Positions 12,379-23,341 of a stretch of DNA of 64,000 nucleotides are shown here, one piece after another. Source of the DNA: Punica granatum. Taxonomy: Eukaryota > Streptophyta > Magnoliopsida > Myrtales > Lythraceae. The stretch lies in the NCBI RefSeq assembly GCF_007655135.1, contig NC_045129.1, forward strand, positions 2,852,001 to 2,916,000. Reading direction: 5' to 3'. The notes under the pieces were generated by a model that had not been told where the DNA came from, searched no databases, and saw only the letters and a program-made list of their open reading frames with translations. Position 1 is the first letter of the stretch. Every line of letters starts with the position of its first letter. Both the position numbers and the translations under genes were made by a program.

Positions 12379-12771
12379 AGAAACCGAGCATAATGCTCTT
12401 TCATTCGCTCCTTTATTCTGACCCACAACAATCTTCCCTTTCCATTTGCATAGTACTACGTTTTTCCTCCATCCTGAAGTACTTCACCTGTTCTATTTTA
12501 TCTGTTTCAGCCAAGAAACGATCATACGACTGTGGTACTTCTTCTCTCCATATGAAAATATTTCAAGAAATTCCAATTGTTACTTAAAACTTCTCCCAAA
12601 ATGACTTCGGTTTTTCTATTTTTATATAGAGAAAGAGCAGGGAAAAGTTTCATCTGTGAAGAAGAAATCAGCAATATATCCCTCATGTCATGATGTATCT
12701 CCACTCAGGCGTTGTTTTGATGGAAAATATCTAAAATCCTATGTAAAAAGTTATATATTGGGATTTTAGAA

Positions 12772-13183
12772 AACTTTCCTCTCCCAGCAGCCGCTCAATG
12801 GTGAAATATGATCCGTTGCTGATCGGCATAGTAATTGTCTCAAGATCCTGATTGCCAATTTCCACTCCCAACAGCCGATCAATGGTGAATTAGGTCGGTT
12901 GCTGATTAGTGTAGCGATTGTCTCAAGATCTTGATTGCCAAATTCATTTCCTAAGAGCCAATCAGGTGAAATATGGTGGCTGATTGGCATAGTAATTGTC
13001 TCAATATCCCAGTTGCCAACTTCCACGCCGAACAGCCGATCAACGGTGAAATACGTTCCATTGCTGATCAGCGTATTAATTGTCTCAGGATCCTAATTGC
13101 CAACTTCTTTTCCCAACCGCCGATGAATGGTGAAAGATGGTTGCTGATCGGCGTAGTAATTGTCTCAAGATCCTACTTGCCAA
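12772..13183. repeat. Minisatellite, five units of about 80-87 bases, each with a dyad
   Basis: Units are roughly 12772-12858, 12859-12941, 12942-13019, 13020-13103 and 13104-13183. The shared core includes TAATTGTCTCAAGATCCT and a terminal TTGCCAA. Most units contain GCCGATCA and, about 20-25 bases on, TGATCGGC, so each can fold into a small hairpin. Because several units are close to a multiple of three in length, open frames run through on both strands; these are not genes. The array is missing from the matching place in block 2. Confidence 0.85.
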
Positions 13184-14844
13184 CTTTGCTGCAGCATACG
13201 GAGAATGTACAAACGACCCGATCGACTCCACAAAGATCCTGCAGAAGCGATCGAATATATAAATATAGATGTTTAGGTTGTATGTATCTTCTTCAACCCT
13301 CCTTTGCAGCTCATCTTGATTTTTTCCTGCCATGTAATGTAAAGAGTATTATTTTGTTCATTCAAATAAGTGTAAATCTCTTGTTATGGTGAAATTAATA
13401 TGAGTGATGATCTCATTATTTACCTGGGGGATTAAAAACAAATTCGGCTTCTCCAATTAATGAAGATTTGGATCATCATTACATAAAGCATGTGTTTAAG
13501 TTAAATTGTTTTTTTATCCATTAAACCTCTGTATGTGTCGCGATCGAATGGGGAACGTACAGAGCTTGGAAGTGGTCATATATAATATTGATCCTCTTCT
13601 GTCTTTCTCCTTCGAACGAAACATAAAAAAAGCTATTAAGTTTTTTATCGAGAAAATCATCGAGAATTAGTACACCATTTCCAAAATAAAATGAACATCA
13701 TCTTGGTCCAGATATCTAATAATCTGATCTTCTCTGATACTTAAAGAGAAAAAGAAATTAAATAGGAAAATGAAAACAAATAGATAATATACTCAAGTTT
13801 CCGGGACTTGAAATACTTAGAAATTCGGCAATATGGCAACATAATTAATTAATGACCTTCACCCCAAAAAAAAGAAAAAAAAACGAAAGGAAAAGTGATG
13901 AAAGATGAGCAATGGCTAATGGGACTTAACCTTAGACCTTGGAAAGAAGTCTCAGCATGAATAGATTCAATGCCATCGTTGTCTTATTGAAGTGCGAGCA
14001 TATACATATAATATATAATTATCAATATATAGAAGAAATAGCCATGGATTGATTCATAGGGATGCAAGGCTTAGGATAGAGTGGATCAACCGAAGTTGAA
14101 CATCTGATTTGATCTTCTTCTTCTCTATTTATAGATGTGAAATGCGAGCGCGAGCTGGGGGTTTGGATGATTATTCGATTTGTACCCGTCTTGGTATGCG
14201 ACATTATCGATCCGTTTGTTTTCAGGGTCACAATTACAAAAACTTTAACTTTAACTTTAACTCAACCCATTACACAACAAAAATACATATTTCCCAAGTC
14301 AACTTTAACTTTAACTCAACACACTATACAACATTTGTCCTTTTCCACAATCAAAATTAAAGTTACTTTAACTCTGAAATCAAACTCCTCATATACCTCT
14401 CTCTTTTTATTTCCCTTCTCTGTCTTTTCGAGCAGATGATGGTGATGATAATATGATTATGATGGAAATGGCGTTAAGACGATTGATTCGCTGCATCTGC
14501 AATTTTCTGATAAGAATGATCATCAACAATGAATGTGTAAGTGTTATCATTATCGATTTCATAACCTTGATTTGCATTTACTGACCTGCTCATTATGTAA
14601 TTCCAAGTATGGATTTCTTTGATTCCCAAAGCTTATATTAACGATATATATCTCATGGCCTTTTCTGTTCAATTTTCAGAAAGGAAAAAAAAAACTAAAA
14701 CAAAACATTGACATGCAATCGAGGAAGGCCAGAGCATCTTATAATTATTAGATATCAGCAATATTTACATCCGATCATTAAATCCGAAACAAAGACGACG
14801 ACAATAACAACTCATCCTCCTTATCATCATCATCGCTGACTTGA

Positions 14845-15126
14845 TCAGGCAGCAGTCTTGATGGTCCGATCGATATCGTAGACGTCATTGTCATCGGGAT
14901 CCTCGAAGTTTGGATCTTTCACGTCCACAACCTCCAGTGGCCTCTGCAGCCCCATCTCCGCTTCGGAGAACAGTGCGTCGCCGGACCAAGTGAACTTCCC
15001 GCCGTGGCCACCCTTCTTGGGCGATCCGCTCATCCCCGTCCCTGATCTTCGGTCCTTCCTCGCGTCGGACTTTTTGGGATTGCCGTAGCCACCCGCGGCT
15101 CTTGGGCTCTTCCCACTGTGCTTCAT
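14845..15126 (-). CDS. Small basic/acidic protein with PKKGGHGGKFTW motif, function unknown
   Basis: A single-exon 93-residue frame starting MKHSGKSPRAAGG. The N-terminal half is basic (RKDRRSGTGMSGSPKKGGHG), with GGKFTWSGD near residues 42-50. The C-terminal half is acidic (DVKDPNFEDPDDND). The GG-K-TW motif resembles the linker in plant MA3-domain (PDCD4-like) translation factors, but no MA3 domain is present. The gene is real rather than chance: two decayed copies in this window (21437-21721 and 24182-24450) keep the protein-level pattern. It is probably cytosolic or nuclear, as there is no signal peptide or membrane segment. The role is not known to me. Confidence 0.75.
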   Translation of the reverse strand: MKHSGKSPRAAGGYGNPKKSDARKDRRSGTGMSGSPKKGGHGGKFTWSGDALFSEAEMGLQRPLEVVDVKDPNFEDPDDNDVYDIDRTIKTAA

Positions 15127-16385
15127 TATGTCTTCTTCCTTTTCTTATTTTTCCTGGACCCTGCTCAGAGAAGTGAAATGAATGTGAAGTACGTGACGGG
15201 GATAAACTTGAGACGAGATAATATATAGAGAAGATAATTGGTTTGGTGTGGAGATTTTCATTTCATTTTATTTTATTATAATCTTGTAATAATATCGATT
15301 CTTTGTCTCATGGGGGAATTCACTGTGGAATCTGTGGGCGTGTAGCCATGTGATTCGAGGATGTGGAAATGGATAAGATCAACCTCTATTCTCTACAATT
15401 TTTTTTTTAGAATTTCGATGATGTTATTATGATTTTTTTTATCATAAAAGAGACACATGAATTTGGTAAAGGGACGTGAATAATCGTACAGTGCATTTAT
15501 TATGCATGCCAAAATATGTGTACATTTTCGAGCATATATTCTTCTACGAAATGTGCTTTGGAGTGTCTATTTATACACTAGAATGGAAAGCCATCCTACG
15601 GTGAGATGTATCGGATCGGGCTTAGATTAGATCAGATCGGTGTCGGTCCGAGTTTGTCAGCTAGACAATTGTATCGGATCTTCGGCCATTGTGCCAATAC
15701 TTTCGCAACCTGACATTGTATGATGGGGCTGGTTTTCAGTGTAGACCATAGCATAGGGACCCTATGTATGTTACCCAGAAAAAACTTAAAAAAAGAAGAA
15801 GGAGGGGGACTGTACGTGTATCCATGTGAGATGGGTCAATTTCAAATTGATGAAAACAATGGTTTTGTTGTTTTTTGGTTAATTATATGTTTGTTTTTCT
15901 AATTAAAATATAAAAATTTTAATTTTAATTTTAACTCAACACATTACATAATAAAAATACACATTTTTCAAATTAAAAATTTTAACTTTAACTCAACACA
16001 CTACACAATAAAAATACACGTTTCTCAAATTAAATTTATAATCTAATCTCATTTGTCATTTTTCACAATCAAAATTAAAGTTACATTAATTCTAAAACCA
16101 AAAGCACCGTAATACTTTGATAAAAAACAAAAAAATAAAATAATTGTACTTGAAGTTTCAAAAAATTAAAATAATTTAGTACTTGGAATTTCAAAATATG
16201 TCAATCAGATGCATTCCATCGATTTCACATTAACACTATTAGTCGGTGTTGACGTGACATGAATAATCGAATACATATCATTTTTTAATTTGAAAAGAAT
16301 AAAATAAATATATAATAAATTCAAAAAAACAATCTTATTCACGAATTTCCCTATCCCTCTCACTCCTCTTTCTTTAAAGGGAATC
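15127..16385. other. Intergenic DNA upstream of the small gene
   Basis: This is the promoter side of the 93-residue gene on minus, followed by AT-rich DNA. At about 15900-16100 are two rounds of an ACTCAACAC-ACATTACATAATAAAAATAC-type sequence related to the CTCAA-rich MITE family further on. No gene is seen. Confidence 0.5.
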
Positions 16386-16502
16386 AAGGTGGGGGCGCCC
16401 CACGGGCCGCCCGCTACCCGACAAGGGTCGCCAGTGAGGTTAGATCCCTTAGGCGACCCCCGTCGGGAGTAAATCGGCCGGCGGGGGCGTCCCCACCCCC
16501 TT
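16386..16502. repeat. GC-rich imperfect palindrome
   Basis: Arms 16386-16432 and 16451-16502 are inverted copies around a loop of about 18 bases (16433-16450). Both carry GGGGGCG-type and GGGTCGCC/GGCGACCC stretches. The patch is strikingly GC-rich against AT-rich flanks and could form a long hairpin. It is probably a mobile or foldback repeat; no reading frame of interest. Confidence 0.7.
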
Positions 16503-16537
16503 CTCCAATCTTGTTTCATTTTTTTATCTTGAAAAAA

Positions 16538-16856
16538 AGGGTGTGTTTGTTTTTTGAAAAATTTTTAACTCAACTCAACTCAACTCAACTCCACTTATCT
16601 TCAATTCAACATCACAATCATTATTTTTTTTCATTTTTAAATTTTTTTTACTATTCAATTCAATTTTTAATATTAAATTATCTCAACTATTCATTACTTT
16701 TTCACAATTCAACACCACAATCATTACTTAATCATTACTTTCTCTCAATTATTTATTACTGTTTCACACTTTTTCTCATAATTCAACAATATAATCATTA
16801 CAAACAAATTAAAACCAAAACTCAACTCAACTCAACTCTAAATCCAAACGCGCTCT
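16538..16856. mobile_element. MITE, CTCAA-rich family, copy 1
   Basis: About 319 bases. The left end reads GGGTGTGTTTG and the right end CCAAACGCGCTC, imperfect terminal inverted repeats. Just inside each end are tandem CTCAA pentamers. The interior is AT-rich with repeated ATTCAACA and AATCATTAC motifs. There is no coding capacity. A clear target-site duplication is not visible. Confidence 0.7.
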
Positions 16857-17114
16857 AAATTTCCTTCTTTTGAAATTGCATGATGAATCCGTGTGAGATC
16901 TGGTTGCTTGGGTTTGTGTGGGGATCTGGAGAAACAAGATGGGGGAAGCGGCTATTGTGTCTGCTGCTTGAATGCTTTAGAAGTTCATGCAGGCTTTCGC
17001 TAATAGTGTTAGTCTGGAGATGACATAATGCATTTGATTAAAACTTATTGAAACTTCATGGACTAAATTGTTTTTATATTTTATTTTTGTACTAATATGT
17101 TACATTTCTGAAAC

Positions 17115-17424
17115 AGGGGTGTGCTTGTTTTTTGAAAAATTTTTAACTCAACTCAACTCAACTCCACTTATCTTCAATTCAACATCACAATCATTATTTT
17201 TTTTTCATTTTTAAAATTTTTTTAACCATTCAATTCAATTTTAATATTAAATTATCTCAACTATTCATTACTTTTTCACAATTCAACACCACAATCATTA
17301 CTTAATCATTACTTTCTCTCAATTATTTATTACTGTTTCACACTTTTCTCATAATTCAACAATACAATCATTACAAACCAATTAAAACCAAAACTCAACT
17401 CAACTCTAAATCCAAACGCACTCT
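17115..17424. mobile_element. MITE, CTCAA-rich family, copy 2
   Basis: Nearly identical to the element at 16538-16856 and in the same orientation, 260 bases further on. Ends are GGGGTGTGCTTG and CCAAACGCACTC. Fewer pentamer repeats and small T-run differences separate the two copies. Confidence 0.7.
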
Positions 17425-17597
17425 TTGTATTTCTGGTGTAATTAACCTCTCATTTTTAGGTGGGCCCAAATATCGAGCACCAAAGCGGATGTTGGGCAGG
17501 TTAGGTGCCGCTTGTCTGGAAGATTTAATTTGAGTCCCATTGTACCCATTAAAGGGTCATGGCATGGAACCTATGCCTTAACAACAACAGCTGCTTC

Positions 17598-17937
17598 GTT
17601 TAATAATGGAGTTATACTCCACTCCACCTCATTTTTTTTTCTAAAATTATTATTTTATCCTTTTCTTTTATTTAATAATAAAATTTAACACATTTTTTTC
17701 TTAATGATTATTACAATGAATTCTTAATAATAAATTTATCAACTCTATTCCACTCCATTCTCTTATAAATTCAACAATATAATCATTACTTTTTTTATTC
17801 TTTTTTTCTATTTAATAATAAATTTTTACACATATCTTTTCCTAACCATCATTACAACCTCACTTAAATATACATTAATATTTAGAATGGAATGAAATAG
17901 AATTAAACTCTCCATTACCAAATGCCACTTAGGATTT
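17598..17937. mobile_element. MITE-like element with TAATGGAG ends
   Basis: The left end TTTAATAATGGAGTT and the right end CTCCATTACCAAATG are inverted relative to each other. The interior is AT-rich with ATTACAA and ATTCAACAATATAATC motifs shared with the CTCAA family. No coding capacity. Confidence 0.5.
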
Positions 17938-17990
17938 CCTGAAAAAATTTGAGCTTTCCCACGATCCAAACGCCATATGGAGTATGTTTG

Positions 17991-18281
17991 CTTTTAGAGT
18001 TAAGTAGAATTGTGTTTTGATTTTAATTGGGTTGTAATGATTGTATTGTTGAATTATGAGAAAAAATGTGAAAAAGTAATGAATAGTTGAGAAAAAGTAA
18101 TGATTATATTGTTGAATTGTGAAAAAATTAATGAATAGTTGAGAAAATTTAGTATTAAAAATTGAATTAAATGATTAAAAAAATTAAAAAATGAAAAAGT
18201 AATAATTGTGGTAGTGATTTTTATTGTGTAGTGAGTAGAGTTAAAATTTTAAAAATTTGATTGTGAAACCAAACGGGGTGC
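17991..18281. mobile_element. MITE, CTCAA-rich family, inverted diverged copy
   Basis: Opposite orientation to the copies at 16.5 and 17.1 kb. It starts near GTATGTTTGCTTTTAGAG and ends near CCAAACGGGGTGC, with TTGTAATGATTGTATTGTTG-type interior. More diverged than the other two. Confidence 0.55.
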
Positions 18282-18297
18282 TGATGTCTTGGAGTTG

Positions 18298-18505
18298 GGC
18301 ATCTACGAAATCTCCTCGAAACTGGAACAAAACTAACCCTACGATCTTTCACTGCTCTATTAAAACAGGATATATTCAAATTTTCTTTTGGTTGATGGTG
18401 TGAAGCACGAAAGCGACCAGCAACGGGATGTTCCTCAATTCTTGCGTGTAGGACGCAAACTCGGACTTATCAGTTATCCCTGGACCATGGAACTTGGACC
18501 AGGGA
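18298..18505 (+). repeat. Dispersed repeat, copy A
   Basis: Similar to 32522-32765: shared are GGCATCTACGAAA, TTGATGGT-GAAGCACGA-AGCGACCA and CTTG-GTG-AGGA-GCAAACTCG. It ends exactly where the truncated tRNA-Leu copy begins. The nature of the repeat is unknown; no frame is conserved. Confidence 0.55.
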
Positions 18506-18551
18506 GCCAAAACCTTAATCTGGCGCCTTACACTAACTCGGCCATCTCAAC
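18506..18551 (-). pseudogene. tRNA-Leu fragment (5' half)
   Basis: This covers the acceptor 5' strand, D-arm and anticodon arm of the tRNA-Leu(AAG), with a few changes, and stops in the anticodon 3' stem. The variable arm and T-arm are missing, so it cannot give a tRNA. The A-box is kept, the B-box is lost. Confidence 0.9.
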
Positions 18552-21436
18552 ATTGAATGAGCTTTTTCGAGTATCACAAGCTATTATGATTAAGGCTACT
18601 AATTTTTGCATATCATGTAAGCTGAAAGATATTGCACTGTCACTGAAATGAACTAGTGAAGAGGACATAGCTGGCAAATTCACGAGTGTATTTATATTTT
18701 TCATATTTGATGTCAGCGTCGCATTGTTACTGAAAGATAATATAAGACCGACAATTGAAAAAACTGGAGAGAGAACGAAATATTCGGCCGAAGAGAAACG
18801 CGCATAACTCGAGCACTCTATATAGATGGCAGGTGAAATCCCAATATAAAATATGGACATGCCAAGATATAACGCTGAGGCCTAACATCAAAATGCTATA
18901 CAAAGGATCTCTCTCCACCGAGGAGCCACAAGCCAAGCATACTTATACATATTCAATAACAGGCAATGGTCGGAGAATGGCTCAATCGGCCGGAGCTATC
19001 TGCAGCATATGGACGAGGTATAAATAACCTGATCGATTCCGCAGTGATCCTGCAGAAAGAATCGAACATATAAATTTAGATGTTTAGCTTGCATCTTCAT
19101 CAACACTTCTCTGTAGCTCGTTTTGATTCATGCAGTGTACTGTGTATGGAGCTGTGAATTAATACAAAAGGAATATGTGTACGAGTTATGGCTTTTAATC
19201 CATTGAAGTTCATCAAACATGAGCAAATATACGAGTGGAAATACGATCTGTTGCGAATTCGAAGCCAGAGGGAAAACTTTTGGGCTATGTACGTATATTT
19301 CTTCTAAAATTGTGACAAAGGTACATATGTGTGAGCATAGGGTTGACGGAGCAGATGACAATATATAAATTAAGTTGCAAAACATTAATGATGATACTGT
19401 TAAATCAATTTGGATCAGAAGTCCATAGAACTTGAAACTAATAAACTAAACTTCCATGTGAGCGGGTATATCGTACCTTAAACCTGTGCCTGTGCCCTGT
19501 AATTGAATCGGGTACGGTATGGATCCTGGAGCTGTTCGTAATATATCGAGATGCTTTTCTCTCTTTATCTGTCGAACGAAACACAAAATTGAAATAAGAT
19601 TTTTCATCGAGTAAATTTTCGAAAAATAAGAATTCGAAAGAAAATTGCTTTGGAGTTAGTAAATGTACACAAACATTTTGAAAATAAAGTGAAAATCGTC
19701 TTCAACATGGTATCTAATAATCTAATCTCCCCAGGCCAACTGTATAATTAAGGTGAAAAAGAAATTAAACTGAAAAGATGAAAACAAATAGATAATATTT
19801 TTCATATGCCAATTATTATGACATACATTCTTAAAAATTCGACAGTAGGCAACATAATTTATTAATTGACTTGGAGGTGTTCGTATGCCAATTATTATGA
19901 AATTAAAGGATTTGATTCCATCGTTGTCTTATTGAATTGAAGCGGATACATATTATAATATGTAATCATATAAAATTAAACAAGATAGAAGAAAATAATT
20001 CATAAGATAGAGTGGATCAATCGAAGTTGAACATCTGATTTGATCTTCTTCTTCTCTATTTATAGATGTGAAATGAAAGTGTGAGCTATAGGGGTTTGAG
20101 TGATCAAGTGATTTGGACCCGTCATGGTATGTGACATTATTCCGCTTTCTTTTTCTTTAACTTGTGATGACGACGATAATATGAATTGGATGGAAATGCT
20201 GTTAAGATGATTGATTCGTTGCATCTGTAATTTCCTGATAAGAATGATCATATATCTGGCATTGAATGTTTAAGTGTAATCATTATCGATTATCATTACC
20301 TTTGTTTGGATTTTAATACAGTCACTTTGACAGGTGATCAATAGAGCGGCATTATAAGTAAACATTATTAATCGATATCAAAAAATTTACAACCTCATTT
20401 CCTAAGATTAATCTTTCTTGGCTGAGTCATGCTAGCTCTCCTTTAATTAGCAGGATCCTGTGATCATGATATATGCTCAAAAATTCAATGATCAAAAGTA
20501 TGCCGCATTTCATTTTCGTGTAATCGTAGAGAGTCGCATTATCGACCAAGTAGAATTTAAATTGGGGCCATCATAGGTTTTGGAGAGTGCTTTTTTTATA
20601 TTCTTGAATAATAATTGCTGAGAGAAGCACATCATTTTAATCATTTTGGATCATTACATTGGAAGGTATTACTGATTTGATTTATTACACCAAACAAACT
20701 TGTTCAATGGGTCAGAAGTTACTAATTTTGTTGTATTTCATGGACTAACAAATTAATTTTCTTCATAATTTTATATACGTAGTTTCGATTTTTTAACATG
20801 TGCTTGCTTGTTCTCCTTATGGTATTATATTTCTGTATTTTTTATCGTACACTCTATTAATTTCGATCAAATTTCTCCCAAAATTGTTTACCAAAATTAA
20901 AGTAAAAAAAGAATTTCGGACCAGTATTTCCCAATGTATTTTGCATCTTATTAGGTAATGATGAATTGCATTTACTCACCATGCTTATTATGTAACTTCA
21001 AATATGGATTTTTTTTTATTACAAGGGAGATTCATGACCTAGTACTATGAAATAAAAATCCCAATAACTATTCAACGGGTACGGATGGTCTCACTCATTA
21101 TCTTATTAGATATCAGCTATATATTTAGCTCGGTTCATGGTCATCCAAATCCAAAGCAAAGACAACAACAACTCGTCCTCCTCATCATCATCATCATCAA
21201 CAGCATTGACTTGATTCCCAATGGTTAACTTTAACAATATGGACCTCATGGCCTTTTTGGCTTAATTTTCATAAAGGAATGAATTGAAAAAAGAGCTTGG
21301 CATGCAAATTAAAGAAAGGCATATCTTGTCAGATATCAGCTATATATATTTACATCCGATCATCGTCATCCAAATCCACGGCAAAGACAATAACAACTCA
21401 TCCTCATCATCATCATCATCAACTGCATTAACTTGA

Positions 21437-21721
21437 TTAGGCAACAGTGTTGATGGTCCGAATTGATATCATAACCGACGTTATCATCGGGGTCTTCAAA
21501 GTTGGAATCTTTCACATCCACAGTTACCGTGGGCCTGTGCAGCCCCATCTCTGCCGCAGAGAGCAGCCGATCGCCGGACCAAGAAACTTCCCGCCATGGC
21601 CGCCCTTCTTGGGCAATCCGCTCATCCCCGTCCCCGATCTTCGATCCTTCCTCGCATCAGACTTGTTGGGATTTCTGTCGTTGCCGCCGGTGGCTTTTGG
21701 GCTCTTCCCGCTGTGCTTCAT
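21437..21721 (-). pseudogene. Frameshifted copy of the PKKGGHGGK small gene (block 2)
   Basis: It starts MKHSGKSPKATGG like the intact gene at 14845-15126 and keeps SGTGMSGLPKKGGHGGKF. A base loss at the TW codons shifts the frame, and a one-base gain near the 3' end shifts it again before the original stop. About 65 residues would be read before the frame runs into unrelated sequence. Confidence 0.8.
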
Positions 21722-23341
21722 TATCTTCTCTTCTTCTTCTTCTTCTTCTTCTTCTTGAACTCTGCTCAAAGAAGTGAAATGAATGTGAAGTGGGTGTTGG
21801 AGACATATAAACTTGAGATAATATATAGAGAAGACATTAGTTTGGTGTGGGATATTTATTTATTTATTTATTTGTTATTACGTATTATATATTTATTAGT
21901 TCTTGGTCCCATGGGGAATTCACTGGACGAGAATGTGGAAATAGATAAGATCAACCTCCACTCGGCATTATTATATTTCATTTCATAAAATTTACATCAT
22001 ATGCTTCAAATACGTACCAGGAACTGCAATATTACATTACCTTTCTCCAAAAAACAAAAAACTACAATATTAGATTTTTATGTATGTATATATTTACGAG
22101 CATTGCATCGTTGCTGGACGCGTGCTTTAGGGCCTATTGATTGAAGTGTCCGAACTCCTACATAACTGAACAAAACACCATCGTATCTAATGACTTATTA
22201 CTTGCATTGTCTAGCTCTAGAATTGGCTTAATTATATCGATCGTTCTCGGTTCAACATGCTGGATTCTTCAGCTAGACAGTTGCATCGCAGCTCATGTTA
22301 TCGACCGCGCCACACGTCTGGGATCTTATATATGTGTACGATGAGTTTGGTTTTTGGTTTAGCCCGAAGCTTAGTGAGTGTATCCATGTAAGATGGGTCA
22401 ATGTCAAATTGAAGAAAACTATGATTTTGTCATTGAGGTGGGGCAGAACCATGGAGCACCAACGCCAATGTTGGACAAATTGAAATAATGAGGATTTGTT
22501 GGATCGGATGTATGCCGCTTGTCAATTTTTTTTTTCTTATTTTGACCCATTGAGCCCATTTTGGGACTTTTGAGATCTACAGTGTGATGGGCCTTCTGCC
22601 GAAAAAAGTCTTATTGGGCCTCGCGGCTCTATAATCTTTCACAATTTTTTTTCCCCGATAATAAAAGAGGTCGAATTCTAAAGATATAAAGAAATAATGA
22701 TTTACAAGAAGCAAATCTTGGAATGAAGGTCCCAAGATTGTTGTCCAGAAGTAGCAAATGAACACTATGGACGGGTCATGATAGAGCTGAACCTCTAGCA
22801 GAAGAAGATGCGCCATCGAGCTATCCAATTCGTACATTTTCCATATTTGTCCATAGCCAAAGATTAAAAAAAGAAGAAGATAATAATCAACATGGTCACG
22901 GCATGGTGATGTTGTTCCGCCACCATCAGAGGTATACAAAATTATGAGTTTGATTTTCAACCCGAGATTTACTTACAGGTTTGGAGTAGGATCAACCAAG
23001 GATTTAGGAACACGAAAACTAGTCAAAACCTACTACCAAAAAACAAAAAAAAAAAGGAAAAAGAAAGAAATATGGAATACGTTTTATAAGTCGATCTTTC
23101 ATCTTCTTTAGTCCTGCTACTCCAACCGATGGTCTAGCGTGACATGTCGGCATCTAATTGGCCAGCATGTCGAACCTTAGCTAATGGAAAAAAACCGAAC
23201 CGACCGCAACCTATTTTTTTCCCGACCCCGGGAAAAGCCCTAAGCAGCGCGCAAAGCATACGCTAACAGTGCGCCCAACCCAAACGCACGAAAAAGAAAA
23301 GAAGAAAATTAAATAAAGCGGATGGAAGGGACTGACTGACG

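Larger units (their letters stand above)
11585..17590. repeat. Ancient segmental duplication, block 1
   Basis: Diverged but collinear with 18506-22570. Shared landmarks in order are the tRNA-Leu 5' half, a TATA-containing stretch (12060-12150 with 18850-18960), a 60-base conserved stretch near 14070-14140 (20010-20080), the small PKKGGHGGK gene (14845-15126 with 21437-21721), and the stretches at 15310, 15660, 15820 and 17460. Block 1 also holds a minisatellite (12772-13183) and MITEs (16.5-17.9 kb) absent from block 2. Confidence 0.85.
18506..22570. repeat. Ancient segmental duplication, block 2
   Basis: Diverged counterpart of 11585-17590. It lacks the minisatellite and the cluster of MITEs. 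The 3' region of the small gene is itself partly doubled (about 21110-21215 and 21325-21430, both with CATCATCAT runs and AGATATCAGCTATATAT). No intact gene remains in it; 18552-21427 otherwise holds only AT-rich DNA. Confidence 0.85.

Noticed and set aside
12772..13183. CRISPR-like look of regularly spaced repeats
   Set aside because: Units are contiguous and as a whole similar, without unique spacers; plant nuclear context.
12766..13392. Overlapping open frames on both strands in the minisatellite
   Set aside because: They arise because repeat units are near multiples of three; no protein family resemblance and no conservation in block 2.
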